A stretch of DNA of 64,000 nucleotides from Ditylenchus dipsaci (Eukaryota > Nematoda > Chromadorea > Rhabditida > Anguinidae): the NCBI GenBank assembly GCA_004194705.1, contig SADC01001289.1:124001-188000 (forward strand). Reading direction: 5' to 3'. Below the pieces are notes generated by a model, which ran no database searches, was not told the origin of the DNA, and was given only the letters and a program-made list of their open reading frames with translations. A program made the translations under genes and the position numbers. Positions 42,546-52,424 of the stretch are shown here, one piece after another. Every line of letters begins with the position of its first letter. The first letter of the stretch is position 1.

Positions 42546-45500
42546 CTATGAAACAGCAATTGTTTTCTCCTTCACATTGTAAGTGAAGCAATGGTTTTTT
42601 AAAAATTAATTCCCAAATATAAAGTGTTATTGATGTAATCATCATACATTGTTATATAGCACATATCATAGTATCTCTAAAAAAATTCAATAGATCAACT
42701 TAACAACTTGTAAAACTTACGTTATATTCAACGAAGTCACCTGCAGCGAGATATATAGCAGTATCGCCTTCTTCGCCAATATTCAGGGTCACTTGAGCAG
42801 ATTTTACAGCATCACAATCCACAATCCAATACTTACTTGTGGAATTGTAAACAGCTTTAGTAGCATCAGCGAGAAGACTTCTGAAGGCTAAATCACAGTG
42901 CATGTAGTCTTCGTCTTGGTTTAAATAAACAGTGGAATTCATTTTGACGGAAACCTCAACACCATCAATAGTAGCAGCAGCTGTACTTAAATGAAATTGG
43001 TAACTGTAACTGGACCATCTTGACCATTGTTATGTCGCATGTAAGGATCATCTGTATTGAGAAGTGGAACATAGTCGGAATTAACTCCGCAATGAATGTT
43101 GTTTTCAGAACCAAATGTCAATTGGGCAGTGCCTTTATGAATAAGTCTCGTATAATAAAAAATATCAATTGTTCTGAAAAAGATAATTACGATTCGTGAA
43201 ATAAACACAGATTTGGTATACAGTCGACTAGGGTTGTCGGCCGCCGAGCCGAGCCGAAACCCGAAACCCGAAACCCGAAATTTTCGGCCGGCCGCCGACA
43301 ACCCTACAGTCGACTCTCCCAATAACGAACCCCAAAAAGTTCGTTCCCACCTTGGGTCCGACACTTTTTTAGCCTGATTTTTTTAAATTTTTGCCTAGTT
43401 CTGTTTTGACAGTCTGGTCCCAAATACCGTGAGGATTCCGATTTTACCGATCGTTTTTCAGAAATTTGAAATTTTTTTCTTTAAAAAAGCAAAAACTCGA
43501 TTTAAAAGACCGTTGCCGTCCCGACGTCCCCGAAAAATCAGGCTAAAAAAAGTGTCGGACCCAAGGTGGGAACGAACTTTTTGGGGTTCGTTATTGGGAG
43601 AGTCGACTGTAGGGTTGTCAATTCTCGTTGTCGGGGACGGCCGGCCGATTTTCGGCTTTTCCGGCCGAAAACCGATATTTTTTCGGTTTTCGGCTTTCGG
43701 CTCGGCCGCCGAAATTTCGGTTTCGGCCGGCCATTCTTCCATGTAGTTCTATGTTTTTGAATGTTATGTGCTTGCTGAATAAAATTTATCTACACCTCCG
43801 GCTAAAAAAGGAAAAAATAGGGTAGAATAGCTTACCCTCGATATAGTGCGACCCTCGATATATTGCGACTTGCACCCGGTCCCCAGCGATCGCACTTTAT
43901 CGAGACTCGACTGTATTATAAAAGCAGAAAACAATAACGAAGAAGAGCCAACACAAGTTATCGATATATTGTTAGAAGATGATTTGCGGTTCTATTGTTT
44001 GGAAAATCAGCCATTAATTTTTGTTTTGAGAAATTCATCTTTGAAAAATTATTTTGTATCGGTTCTTGTATGAAAATCACCTATAACGGCGGCGAAACCA
44101 CCGAATTTTTTTTTTCGAGTTTTTAAGTAGATCGCTTGATAAATTTAAGCGGAGTTTCGAGTCAAGCGCTCGACTCGAAAATTTCGAGCGAAATGAAGGC
44201 TGTCTTTGTGCTAAGGTTTACAGTTAATAGAGTAAGCCGAACAAATTTCAGCACTGAGTTGAAAACACAAAAACGTACCTGTTTAAATAAACAGTAACAA
44301 CAGGATTTTCAAGTGATCCTACAATCTGCTCAACGGCATTAGTTATGTGTTTTTAGAAGAAGCTAAGTTCAGGCCTAATACCCTTAAAATTGCAAGCAAA
44401 TTAAGAAATAAACATAAAAGGTTATACCCGTCTACTTCAAGTTCATAATAATACCAAAAATTAACATTATCCAATATGCCAAAAGTCATGTTCGTTGACA
44501 AGCCATAAATCTAAAACAAAATACAGATTTTACCTTCTTTAATAGACTATACTTTGTTCACCACAATAGCTGGTACCAAAAAAAAGGGCTATCACTCGTA
44601 TTGCACTAGTAATAGATTTTTTTAATTCTTATCACCAAAATTAGCTTTTAGATCTGGAAGTCCAATGCTTAGTATCTACCATATTTCCTCTAATTGCCGC
44701 CCCTTGATTTTAAGCTATTAAATCTTGATCCAGAAATTTTTATAACAGAATTTTTACGTTTTCTCAGTTTTAATTATGCATTTTAGATTTTGGATTTTCA
44801 CTCAAAAATTTCAAAATTAATCTAACAAACGCCTCCGACCCCACCTTCCTTTCTTCCCAGGGTCGATCGAAAAATAAGCACCCCGGGGAGCCAATTAGAG
44901 GAATACGGTAATCGCCAGACGCAGACAATTTTTTCACTTTCATCTTAATTTACAGGGCCATTGCCGTCTCCGACAACGGTTGTCCCCGCCAATTCAATTT
45001 TTTTCTTTATCGTACGTATTTTTCAACTTGGTTCTATCAAAACTATCCCTAAAATTAAATTCTAGGCCTTGTTTCGTTACAAACAAGCTGAAAAACTCGT
45101 ACAGAAGTTGAATGATTAGGCAAAAAAATTTGAATTGGCTAGGACAATTCAAAACAGGTGGCAATGGGCCTTTAAGCAACTTTTTGGTGAAAAGTCAGTG
45201 TTGTTGTTTTATAATCGTGAAAACTAGAAAACTTCAACTACAAAATGAGCTATCCAAGAGTAGATTTAGAACTGACCGAAGAACTGACCCAAACAAGCTT
45301 GAAATTCAGTGGTTTTTTAGGTGGATGTTTGGATGATATTTCGACTTCGAACTTTTTGACTGTAGCTACAAAATGAGCTAACAAACTATAAAATATAAGA
45401 AGTGTGAAGGGGCAAAGTGGCATGGGCTAGCAGTAAACCCAGGAGAGGGCTACTAAATTAGTGCTATCAAGGTAAGAAGTATTCAAGAGTGGGGTACTTA

Positions 45501-46305
45501 AGAGGGGTACCAAGGTAGTGGAACTTAGGTGGTAGTACCCAAAATTTTCGCACACCAATCTAGGATACCGTATCTCCTCTAATAAGTGCCCTCCCCAAAA
45601 TCTGATATTTCTTAAATTCATTCTCCTCTTTTTATACCTGGTTTTATATTTCGAACGCCACATTTGTTATATACCAAAATGTAGCGCAGATTCCCAGCTA
45701 CATTTTGGTTTACCGTATCTAATAACCGCACACCCCCAACTTTGAGGACTTATATCTCGGAGCAGAGTAAATTTTTTGATCAGCTGTTTGATGCATTTTC
45801 TTAACTTCCACAAGCTCTACCGATTGCACTTTTCAGATCTTGGTTGAGCACCCGAAAATCTCGAGATCGAATTCAGAAATTTTCGATTTTTGGGTGATTG
45901 AAAAATAAGCGCACATGTGGGGCAATTAGAAGAAATAGGGTATAACATATGTGGCGTTCGAAAACAAAACACCGGTATAAAAGGAGGAGAATGAATTTAA
46001 GAAATACCGGATTTGGGGAGTGCGCTTATTAGAGGAAATGCGGTATATCTGGCTCCTTATGGGTCTAAGTAAAGACATGGATTCTATAATGTGACCAAAG
46101 GTTTCTCTTGCTAGCTTGAATATCAGATCTTGAAAAAATATATGATACAAATGCAGGCCAATTGCTTAATTCTCCTTGTGGTGAACAAGTATAGTCTTTA
46201 AAGCATTTTCTCACATTAACTATGTCGCTTCCTATGTAGCCACTATTTCTAGATGTGACTGTAGAGGTAAAATTTCCATCTTTTTTAACATAAGATAAAG
46301 AAGCA
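42546..46305 (-). CDS. Second pepsin-fold protein lacking the catalytic motif; five exons seen, N-terminus missing
   Basis: Exons on the minus strand: 46305-46149, 44510-44428, 44382-44279, 43146-42721 and 42676-42546, with matching phases. In order: SASLSYVKKDGNFTSTV and CFKDYTCSPQGELSNWPAF (flap-side region); IYGLSTNMTFG then ELEVDG joined across an intron to VLGLNLASSKN (the FDG-LGL motif); AVEQIVGSLENPVVTVYLNR; GTAQLTFGSENNIHCGV; and YWIVDCDAVKSAQVTLNIGE then NHCFTYNVKEKTIAV. The second DTGT position aligns with NQDE, so the active site is lost, as in its paralogue at 9.8-17.3 kb. Three single-base losses are implied (44345 region, 42994-42996, 42595-42605). The exons carrying the signal peptide and first DTG equivalent were not found upstream. 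Confidence 0.7.
43230..43305. repeat. GGGTTGTCGGCCGCCGAGCC palindrome
   Basis: Its ends AGGGTTGTCGGCCGCC and GGCCGCCGACAACCCT are inverted around CCGAAACCCGAAACCC. A related GC-rich stretch resumes at 43612-43740 (TTGTCGGGGACGGCCGGCC, TTTCGGCTTTCGGCTCGG). It is markedly GC-rich in an AT-rich setting and lies in an intron of the pepsin-like gene. Confidence 0.75.
43305..43611. mobile_element. Family B MITE, 307 bp, TA-flanked
   Basis: It starts TACAGTCGACTCTCCCAATA and ends TATTGGGAGAGTCGACTGTA. Arms extend about 70 bases through AAAAAGTTCGTTCCCACC and GTCCGACACTTTTTTAGCC. This is the longest clean family B copy. Confidence 0.85.
43833..43915. mobile_element. Family B MITE, short copy
   Basis: It runs from TACCCTCGATATAGTGCGAC to TTATCGAGACTCGACTGTA, with a CACCCGGTCCCCAG centre matching the GGTCGGTCCC centre of other copies. 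The left end has lost the ACAGTCGAC word. Confidence 0.65.
44677..44910. mobile_element. Family A MITE
   Basis: Termini TACCATATTTCCTCTAATTG and CCAATTAGAGGAATACGGTA, with the GGGTCGATCGAAAAATAAGC core. It lies in an intron of the second pepsin-like gene. Confidence 0.8.
45566..46045. mobile_element. Two nested family A MITEs
   Basis: The outer copy starts TACCGTATCTCCTCTAATAA (45566) and ends TTATTAGAGGAAATGCGGTA (46045). A second copy (45711-45942, TACCGTATCTAATAACC to AGAAGAAATAGGGTA) is inside it, next to an ACCAAAATGTAGC palindrome (45671-45708). The outer halves share TCTCCTCTTTTTATACC and its complement. It is intronic in the pepsin-like gene. Confidence 0.75.
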
Positions 46306-47520
46306 CTGAAAATATTTTTGATTGAATATATTGTGAAAAATTATGATGAGAATTTTGTGTGTTTTAAGGTTAAAATGAAATGTCACTGGCAATGTTCAGT
46401 TACAGATACTTTGATAGTTACCAAATTGAAGATAGCCTTGGAAACCCCGCAAGAGTGGAGAAGCGGTCTGAGTTGTAGGCGAAATTACCCGTAGGCAATT
46501 TACCTGTAGGTGAATTTACCTGTAGGCGAATTTACCGAAGGCGAATTTACTGTAGCCGAATTTACTGTAGGCGAATTTACCTAGAGCCCTCTGCAGCTAG
46601 TAGCCAACATCATGTAGTCACCTTAAGGATAAGTGGTTTGAATTGTTGGCTGGAACCTCAAAAAGTGGTAGGGATTCCAGCGGACCGCAAAAGTCCGACA
46701 ATTTTTTTCGAAAAGAGTGTAGTTTTTGTTGGGCATCCTGTGCTCGTGTTTCGCGCACTCCTGATGCTTCGTGATTGCCGTTATGCCAAACGCTGCCAAG
46801 TGAATCTCATCTTTGCATGGAAAATAAAAAATAAGGATGCTGCGCCAAAATAAGGACAAATCTTTTTAATAAGGACGTCTGGGAGTTCTGTTTTGATTGG
46901 TTTTTCGATTACTTTTATAGTTCCCCATATACTCGGATTTTTTTAAAAGTGACCCAAAATCCCCTCCCAAACTCATTTTTCTGAACAACAAAATAGAGAA
47001 GCGTATCTGAACACTTTTTGAACATGAAAAATGGAATATTGTCAAAAAAATTGCACCTACACCTTGGGGACAAATGGTCTTTTCATGTTTTTTGACTTAA
47101 TTTTAGCCTTTTTCTAACAAAATCTACGTGAAAATGATGTTTTTTGAATGGTTTTTTTCTCCGAGGCTCACCGCATAAAGAAGCTTTGGTATGCATATTT
47201 TTTATGCATCCAGAGTCACTTTCGAGTGATTTGTGTCCCAGGCAGGCAAAATTTTTTGATAAAATTCAAATTTTTTTTATTAAAAAAGTGTCCAGATATG
47301 TTTTTATCGTGTTAAACAGAAAAAATTAGTTCTCAAGGTGATTTCGGGTCACTTTTAGAGAAATCCGAGAGGTGGGAGGGGGTGTCGCGGATGCGATAGC
47401 CAGAATTAGACCTTATCAAGAACAGCCCAATGAGAGTAATTTTGTGATTTGTTTAGTAATTTTTTCCCACTTTTTTGGGCTATATTTTAAAGTCTTTTGA
47501 CTAGGAAAATAAGTTTTTAA
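46306..47520. other. Non-coding DNA upstream of the second pepsin-like gene as seen
   Basis: 46470-46590 is a minisatellite of GGCGAATTTACCTGTAG units (about six). 46830-46885 is a hAT-MITE end (AATAAGGACAAATC then AATAAGGACGTCTGG). A loose palindrome at about 46915-47390 has arms with CTCGGATTTTTTTAAAAGTG and CACTTTTAGAGAAATCCGAG. I could not find the missing 5' exons here. Confidence 0.5.
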
Positions 47521-47529
47521 TTATAATTA

Positions 47530-48240
47530 AAGAGTTGTTGATAAGTAAGCGCCCTTTCAAAGGGAAAACTTTTGGCCTTTCAATAGGAATTATCTGGAAA
47601 GATAGGCATAATTTGCCTGTTATTATTCACTTTGATAATTTCCCAACTTTCGGGCGCATACAACGGCCTTTGTTTACAAGGAAATCAAGTATGAGTAAAC
47701 AAAGAGCCAAATCACACCATTTGCTCCAATAGTTGGCAAAATATGATTCACATCATATTTTGAAAGTTTTTCTGCCAAAACAAACTCCAATCGGAGAAAT
47801 AATTTGGAAATAGCCCATCTGGGGCCAAACTGCTCCACCCCCCTGGGAGGGAAAAAGTGGCGTATAAAAACCAGCCCGATCAGTAGATCGGGGTCAAACA
47901 AATCTAATTCGTCCCAGCACGTATTGTTTGACCAGGGAGGCCTCTGCATTTCTCTTGTGATTTGCATGCTGCTTTTTGCGCCTTAGCAACTGTATCTTGT
48001 TACTTTTGCTTAGGCGCTGGGCTTTTTGGCACTTAAATAATTGTATTTTGTTACCTTTATTTCTGTGTATTTTGGAGTAAATAAAGGAGTTATTTACTTG
48101 TATTGTATCATTGTAACCCGGAAAAAAACCTTGGGAATTTCGTTTAGGCGGCTTATCGAATCCACCCGGTTTCGGTAATCCGAGAAGATTCGAAAGGAAC
48201 CTTCACCCCATATATTGGCAAAGACCGAAGCGAGCTTAAA
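47530..48240 (+). repeat. LTR-like promoter/polyadenylation sequence
   Basis: It contains a TATA box in CGTATAAAAACC (47861), a downstream GC-rich leader (CCAGCCCGATCAGTAGATCG) and AATAAA at 48079. A TTGTAACCCGG segment and a leader-like region follow, with CCACCCGGTTTCGG and ATATTGGCAAAGACC. This order (TATA, about 220 bp, AATAAA, short R/U5-like tail) is what a retrotransposon LTR shows. No second LTR, gag or pol was found, so a solo LTR or relic is the best guess. Confidence 0.35.
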
Positions 48241-48244
48241 GGCA

Positions 48245-48674
48245 CTCGCTTTTGTCTTTGACAGGGGGGGGGGGGGGTTGAGGTGCGGTGGTAACTAAAA
48301 AATAGCGTTATCATATAAGCTCATATCTGTCTTCTGTCAATTGTTAACACTATCAGCACAAAAAATTTTGTAGTGAAGAAAATTAAAGTACGAAAAGTGA
48401 AATTAGTTTCACGCACAAATACTAATATTTGCATTATTATTTTATCATTTATTTACCAATGGCGTTTTTTCAACATCATTGTTATATTTTTGCTCAATTA
48501 CGCTATTTTTCTTTTTTAAATATGGAAGTACAGTCCTAGTAGAAGTGCCTGACCCATCCAAAGAGTATTTTTCTCTAAGCGTACTTTTCTGGGTTCCCTT
48601 GATTTTTTTTAAGTTTTCTTTTTGCAATGTGTAGCGCGCTAACTTAGGCTTAGGTTTAAGCTTATGTCTAGGCA
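48245..48674. other. Non-coding DNA
   Basis: There is a poly-G run (48265-48278). A Lys-rich minus-strand frame (48445-48681) shows no splice signals or family I recognise. Confidence 0.35.
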
Positions 48675-49041
48675 TAGACAAAAATGAAAAAAAGTTGGCT
48701 TAGAGAAAAATACTCTTTGGAGGAGGGGGGGGGGCGGGGCACTTGGGATGCTGTATTGCTTGACATTACCAAATCGGACGACTTATGCGACTTCCGCCGC
48801 TGTTTATTTTCCATATCATGATTGTGTTCTATACTGACTAATAAATGAAATTTAAATTTTAAATCCAAAAAAATAGTATTCGACAACATTATTGACAAAA
48901 TAAAGGGTGGTCCCGAAATAATTTCAATTCCACGAATTGATCTGCTCATCAAGTTTCATGGTCTTTCAACACTTGAAGGAGAGTTTGTAACAAACGTATG
49001 TTCTGGTGGAAAATTTAATCCTAGAAGACAAAACTGCTTTT
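48675..49041. repeat. Segmental duplicate, copy 1 (continues to about 49815)
   Basis: 48675-49041 (TTGGCTTAGAGAAAAATACT to AGACAAAACTGCTTT) recurs at 50022-50395. The DNA from 49549 to about 49815, including the right part of the family A MITE, recurs at 50396-50667. The second copy therefore lacks about 510 bp (49042-49548). Poly-G runs near 48725 and 50065 differ in length. Confidence 0.8.
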
Positions 49042-49221
49042 GAAAATTCGACGGCTTGAGAGGTTTCGTGTGTGGGTTTCGTCTATCATTATTCTTTCAC
49101 CATGAATCATCACATTTTTAGAAGTACATTTGCAGCTAGTTTTTCAAGAAAATCAACGATCCGGCCCTGTGTGACAATGGGGTTTTTTTCGCCTTTACCC
49201 CTTGCTATTTTTTAAGAGTTT

Positions 49222-49305
49222 TTAGGCTTAGGCAAGGGTAGGTGTATGTTGGGCGGACTCGAACGTATCATGGACTTATGTTTTAGTCCGTCCTAACCAG
49301 GGTCT
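49222..49305. repeat. Truncated family C repeat
   Basis: TTAGGCTTAGGCAAGGGTAG, ATGTTGGGCGGACTC and a short spacer to TTAGTCCGTCCTAACCAGGG. The right arm is incomplete. Confidence 0.55.
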
Positions 49306-49477
49306 TCATATGATATCATGTAACCTGGTATGATCGGATATCATGGAAGTGATATTACTTATCATATTATTTTTTTGAAATTCATGTCTCAGCACTGCTG
49401 AGTCAGCATTATCATAAGCATTCAAGGTTCATTATGGATTACTGTTTCAAAAAATTTCAGTCACGACGCTTGTAAAT

Positions 49478-49733
49478 TACCGTATTTCCTCTAATAAGCG
49501 CCCATGCTCTAATAAGCGCCCACTTCTAACTTTCAGGACTTCTGTCTCAGCCCACAGCAAATATTTTGCTCATCTGTTTTTTTCGCGTTTCCCTAGCTCC
49601 CACGAGCTGCACTGATTCCACGTTTTAGATTTTGATTGAGCACTCAAAATTTTCGAGATCGACCCCAAAATTTTCAGATTTTAGGGGGTTGAAAAATAAG
49701 CGACCGTGGGCTCTTATTGGAGGAAAAACGGTA
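49478..49733. mobile_element. Family A MITE, 256 bp
   Basis: It starts TACCGTATTTCCTCTAATAA and ends TTATTGGAGGAAAAACGGTA. It includes the GAGCTGCACTGATTCC and GATTGAGCACTCAAAA core words shared with the other copies. Confidence 0.85.
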
Positions 49734-50021
49734 ATTACGCGCCACTGCCCCCGCTCCCAGCTTGCTATCCCCCACTAAAAAAAAATTAGAGAAAATCCGG
49801 GCTTAGCAAAATTTTGAAAAACAAGGCTCGAAGAAGAAGCACTGCCAGAAGATCCAGAACTGCTAGAGAAAAATCAATAGAGAAGTTATCGAAAATATTT
49901 ATTTAGATGATTATTTTTCGTTTGTTGATCAATTTCAATAAGTTTGTTTTCTAATAAAGCGATTATCTACGATTATCTACTATTTGGCTAATTTCGAGGG
50001 GTGGCCGCTTAGACCTTAGGC

Positions 50022-50667
50022 TTAGACAAAATGAAAAAACTTGGCTTAGAGAGAAATACTCTTTGGAAGGGGAGGGGGGGGGAGGAAGGGATTGACACTT
50101 GGGATGCTGTCTTTTTTGACATTACCAGATCGGACGACTTATGCGACTTCCGCTGCTGTTCATTTTCCATATCATGATTGTGTTCTATACTGACTAATAA
50201 ATGAAATTTAAATTTTAAATCCGAAAAATAGTATTCGACAACATTATTGACAAAATAAAAGGTGGTCCCGCGCTAATTTCAATTTCATAAATTGATTTGC
50301 TAATCAAGTTTCATGGTCCTTAAACACTTGAAGGAGGGTTTGTAACAAATGTATGTTCTGGTAGAGAATTTAATCCTACAAGACAAAACTGCTTTGCTGC
50401 GCACAGCAAATATTCTGCTTATCTGTTTTTCCGCGTTTTCTTAACTCCCACGAGTTCCACTGATTCCGCGTTTTAGATTTTGATTGAGCACTCAAAATTT
50501 CGAGATCGACCCAAAAATTTTCAGATTTTTTGGGGGCTTGAAAAATAAGCACCCATGGGCTCTTATTAAAGGAGATACGGTAATTACGCGCCCTCGCCAC
50601 TGGCCCCCCGCTCCCAGCTTGCTTTCCCCCCACCCAAAAAATTTTTGAGGAACTCCGAGCTTAGCAA
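50022..50667. repeat. Segmental duplicate, copy 2, internally deleted
   Basis: This is the partner of 48675-49815. Joining occurs near 50395 at a GCTTTG / CAGC... position. It retains only the right part (about 50398-50582) of the family A MITE, proof that the deletion followed the MITE insertion. Confidence 0.8.
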
Positions 50668-50933
50668 AAGGCGGCGGAGTTGACTTTCATAGAAAATATA
50701 CGATATTTTCGCAAGTTTCAAATATTTATTTTAAAGATAGCGTATTTTGTCTGATAAACGCCCTCCCCATAAACACCTCCCGAAAATCTTGGTCTTTCTA
50801 AGCCCGATTCTCCACATGACTTTGCATCTGATAGCAGGTTCCTTTTTGAAATTTTCAAAAAATTTGTTATTTTTAGGTCATCCAAGTAGACATTCACCTG
50901 GCCAGGTGGTATTTTATTTATTCACTTCTCGCC

Positions 50934-51183
50934 TACCGTATTTCCTCTAATTAAAGCTCATGGGTGCCTATTTTTCAAACCCCCAAAAATCTGAAATTTT
51001 CGGAATCGATCTCAAAATTCTGAGTGCTTAGCCAAAATCTCAAACGCGGAATCAGTAGAGCTCGTGGGAGTTAAGAAGACGCGAAAAACAGATTCGCAAC
51101 ATATTTTAACTGGGCTGAGACATAGGTGTTCGAAGTTAGAAGTATGCGCTTATTAGAGCATGCTTATTAGAGGAAATATGGTA
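50934..51183. mobile_element. Family A MITE, 250 bp
   Basis: Termini TACCGTATTTCCTCTAATTA and CTTATTAGAGGAAATATGGTA-type end (right end ATATGGTA). The core TTTTTCAAACCCCCAAAAAT and GAGCTCGTGGGAGTTAAG are in inverse order relative to 49478-49733. Confidence 0.8.
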
Positions 51184-51553
51184 TGTGACCTAACTATGGA
51201 TGTCGAATCTTAGGCATGTTACATTAAAAAATGGAGCTGGAAAGCTGAGCTACCTTTTTGGTTTGTAACGTGCATAAGGTTTGCTACCTAAAAAGGGTCA
51301 AAAATGCAAATAAAAGAAAGTACCGGATTTGGGGAGCGCGTTTATTAAAAACATACATTTTTCATACATTTTGTTTGCAAAAACACTCATTTTGTACATA
51401 TTTTATAACTTTTTATTGGTCTTAAAATAGAATAAACGTGAAATGTCAAAAAAAATGAGGCGGGCTATTGATATCCTAAGTTATGGTATAAATAACATAA
51501 ATAAAAGTTTCCTTTAAGTTATATGATTACATATTGTTCAGTCATTCATTGAT

Positions 51554-51654
51554 TTACCAAGTAAGAGCTAGAGCAGCGACCACAGTAATGACAGCAACGA
51601 CCACAGCAGCGGCAATAGGTAAGACTACAGATACAGCTTTTGCGATTGCTCCAC
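51554..51654 (-). CDS. Terminal exon encoding a C-terminal hydrophobic helix
   Basis: The minus-strand exon follows acceptor CATTTGTAG and, in phase 1, reads GGAIAKAVSVVLPIAAAV then VVAVITVVAALALTW and TAA. The roughly 25-residue Ala/Val/Ile run is a convincing transmembrane or GPI-type tail. A nearby upstream frame, MPLVLVYVCLVIAENLAF (about 51795-51742), looks like a signal peptide but joins in phase only by an awkward short splice. The gene is otherwise unseen and no family is recognised. The Ala/Val richness recalls the coiled-coil genes at 38.7-42 kb. Confidence 0.4.
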
Positions 51655-51659
51655 CTACA

Positions 51660-52424
51660 AATGAAAAAAACCCCATTTTTTCAAGACGACTTGAATAGAA
51701 TTAATACTAGAAATATTTGTAGTGGAATATTCCTGAAAGCTAGATTTTCGGCAATAACTAAACATACATATACTAGCACTAACGGCATAGCAACAACCTG
51801 CTAAATTTTCTACTAATGATTTTTAATGATTTTTATTTCGCATGAATGATTTTTATTTTAATGATTTTTTATTTCGTAATGATTTTTATTTCGCAAAATG
51901 ATTCCAAACACATGGTTTTGTAGCTCTACATCTCTTCTTTCAATGATATATAAAATTAGCTACAGTTGACTCTTTACATAACGTCCCTCTCCTCATAACC
52001 TCCCAGTAAAACTCGTTTGGTTGGTCTGACTAACTGGTCGAACAACAGACTGTTTTCTACAGTTTTTGCCACATTTAGTTTTTACAGTCAAACCTATCTG
52101 AACCAACACCTGAGCCTGATTTGCTTGACTTTGATTAAATTAAAGACAAACTTCACCATTTTAAAACTTAAATTTTTACCATTTTCAAAAGGGACTTAAA
52201 ATTTTTTCAAAGAATTACCACTGTGAATACGAATTTAATTAGAGCGAAGCATTTTTCAAACAAATCAAAAATCAGTAAAGCACTCAATATAACGACACAT
52301 CTTAAAATCGGCTCAGGGATGTCGTTATAGAATTGAATTCTCATATAGTCAAACTTCGAATTAATGACACTCTAGGGAGCGGCAAAAATGTGTCGTTAAA
52401 TAGATGGTCTTTTAGTTGAAGAAG
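51660..52424. other. Non-coding DNA
   Basis: A short TAATGATTTTTATTTCG tandem repeat occupies about 51817-51905. Family B-like fragments sit at 51965 and 52330-52400 (ACATAACGTCCC, AATTAATGACACTC). There are no exons. Confidence 0.45.

Noticed and set aside
43429..43825. Frames of 65-105 codons on both strands
   Set aside because: They fall in the family B MITE and the GC-rich TTTCGGCC palindrome and mirror each other.
47674..47967. 97-codon minus-strand frame with GLVFIRHFFPPRG
   Set aside because: It overlaps the LTR-like segment with TATA box and leader on the other strand, with no splice support or recognisable domain.
48445..48681. Lys-rich 78-codon minus-strand frame
   Set aside because: It is low complexity, with no acceptor, donor or family resemblance.
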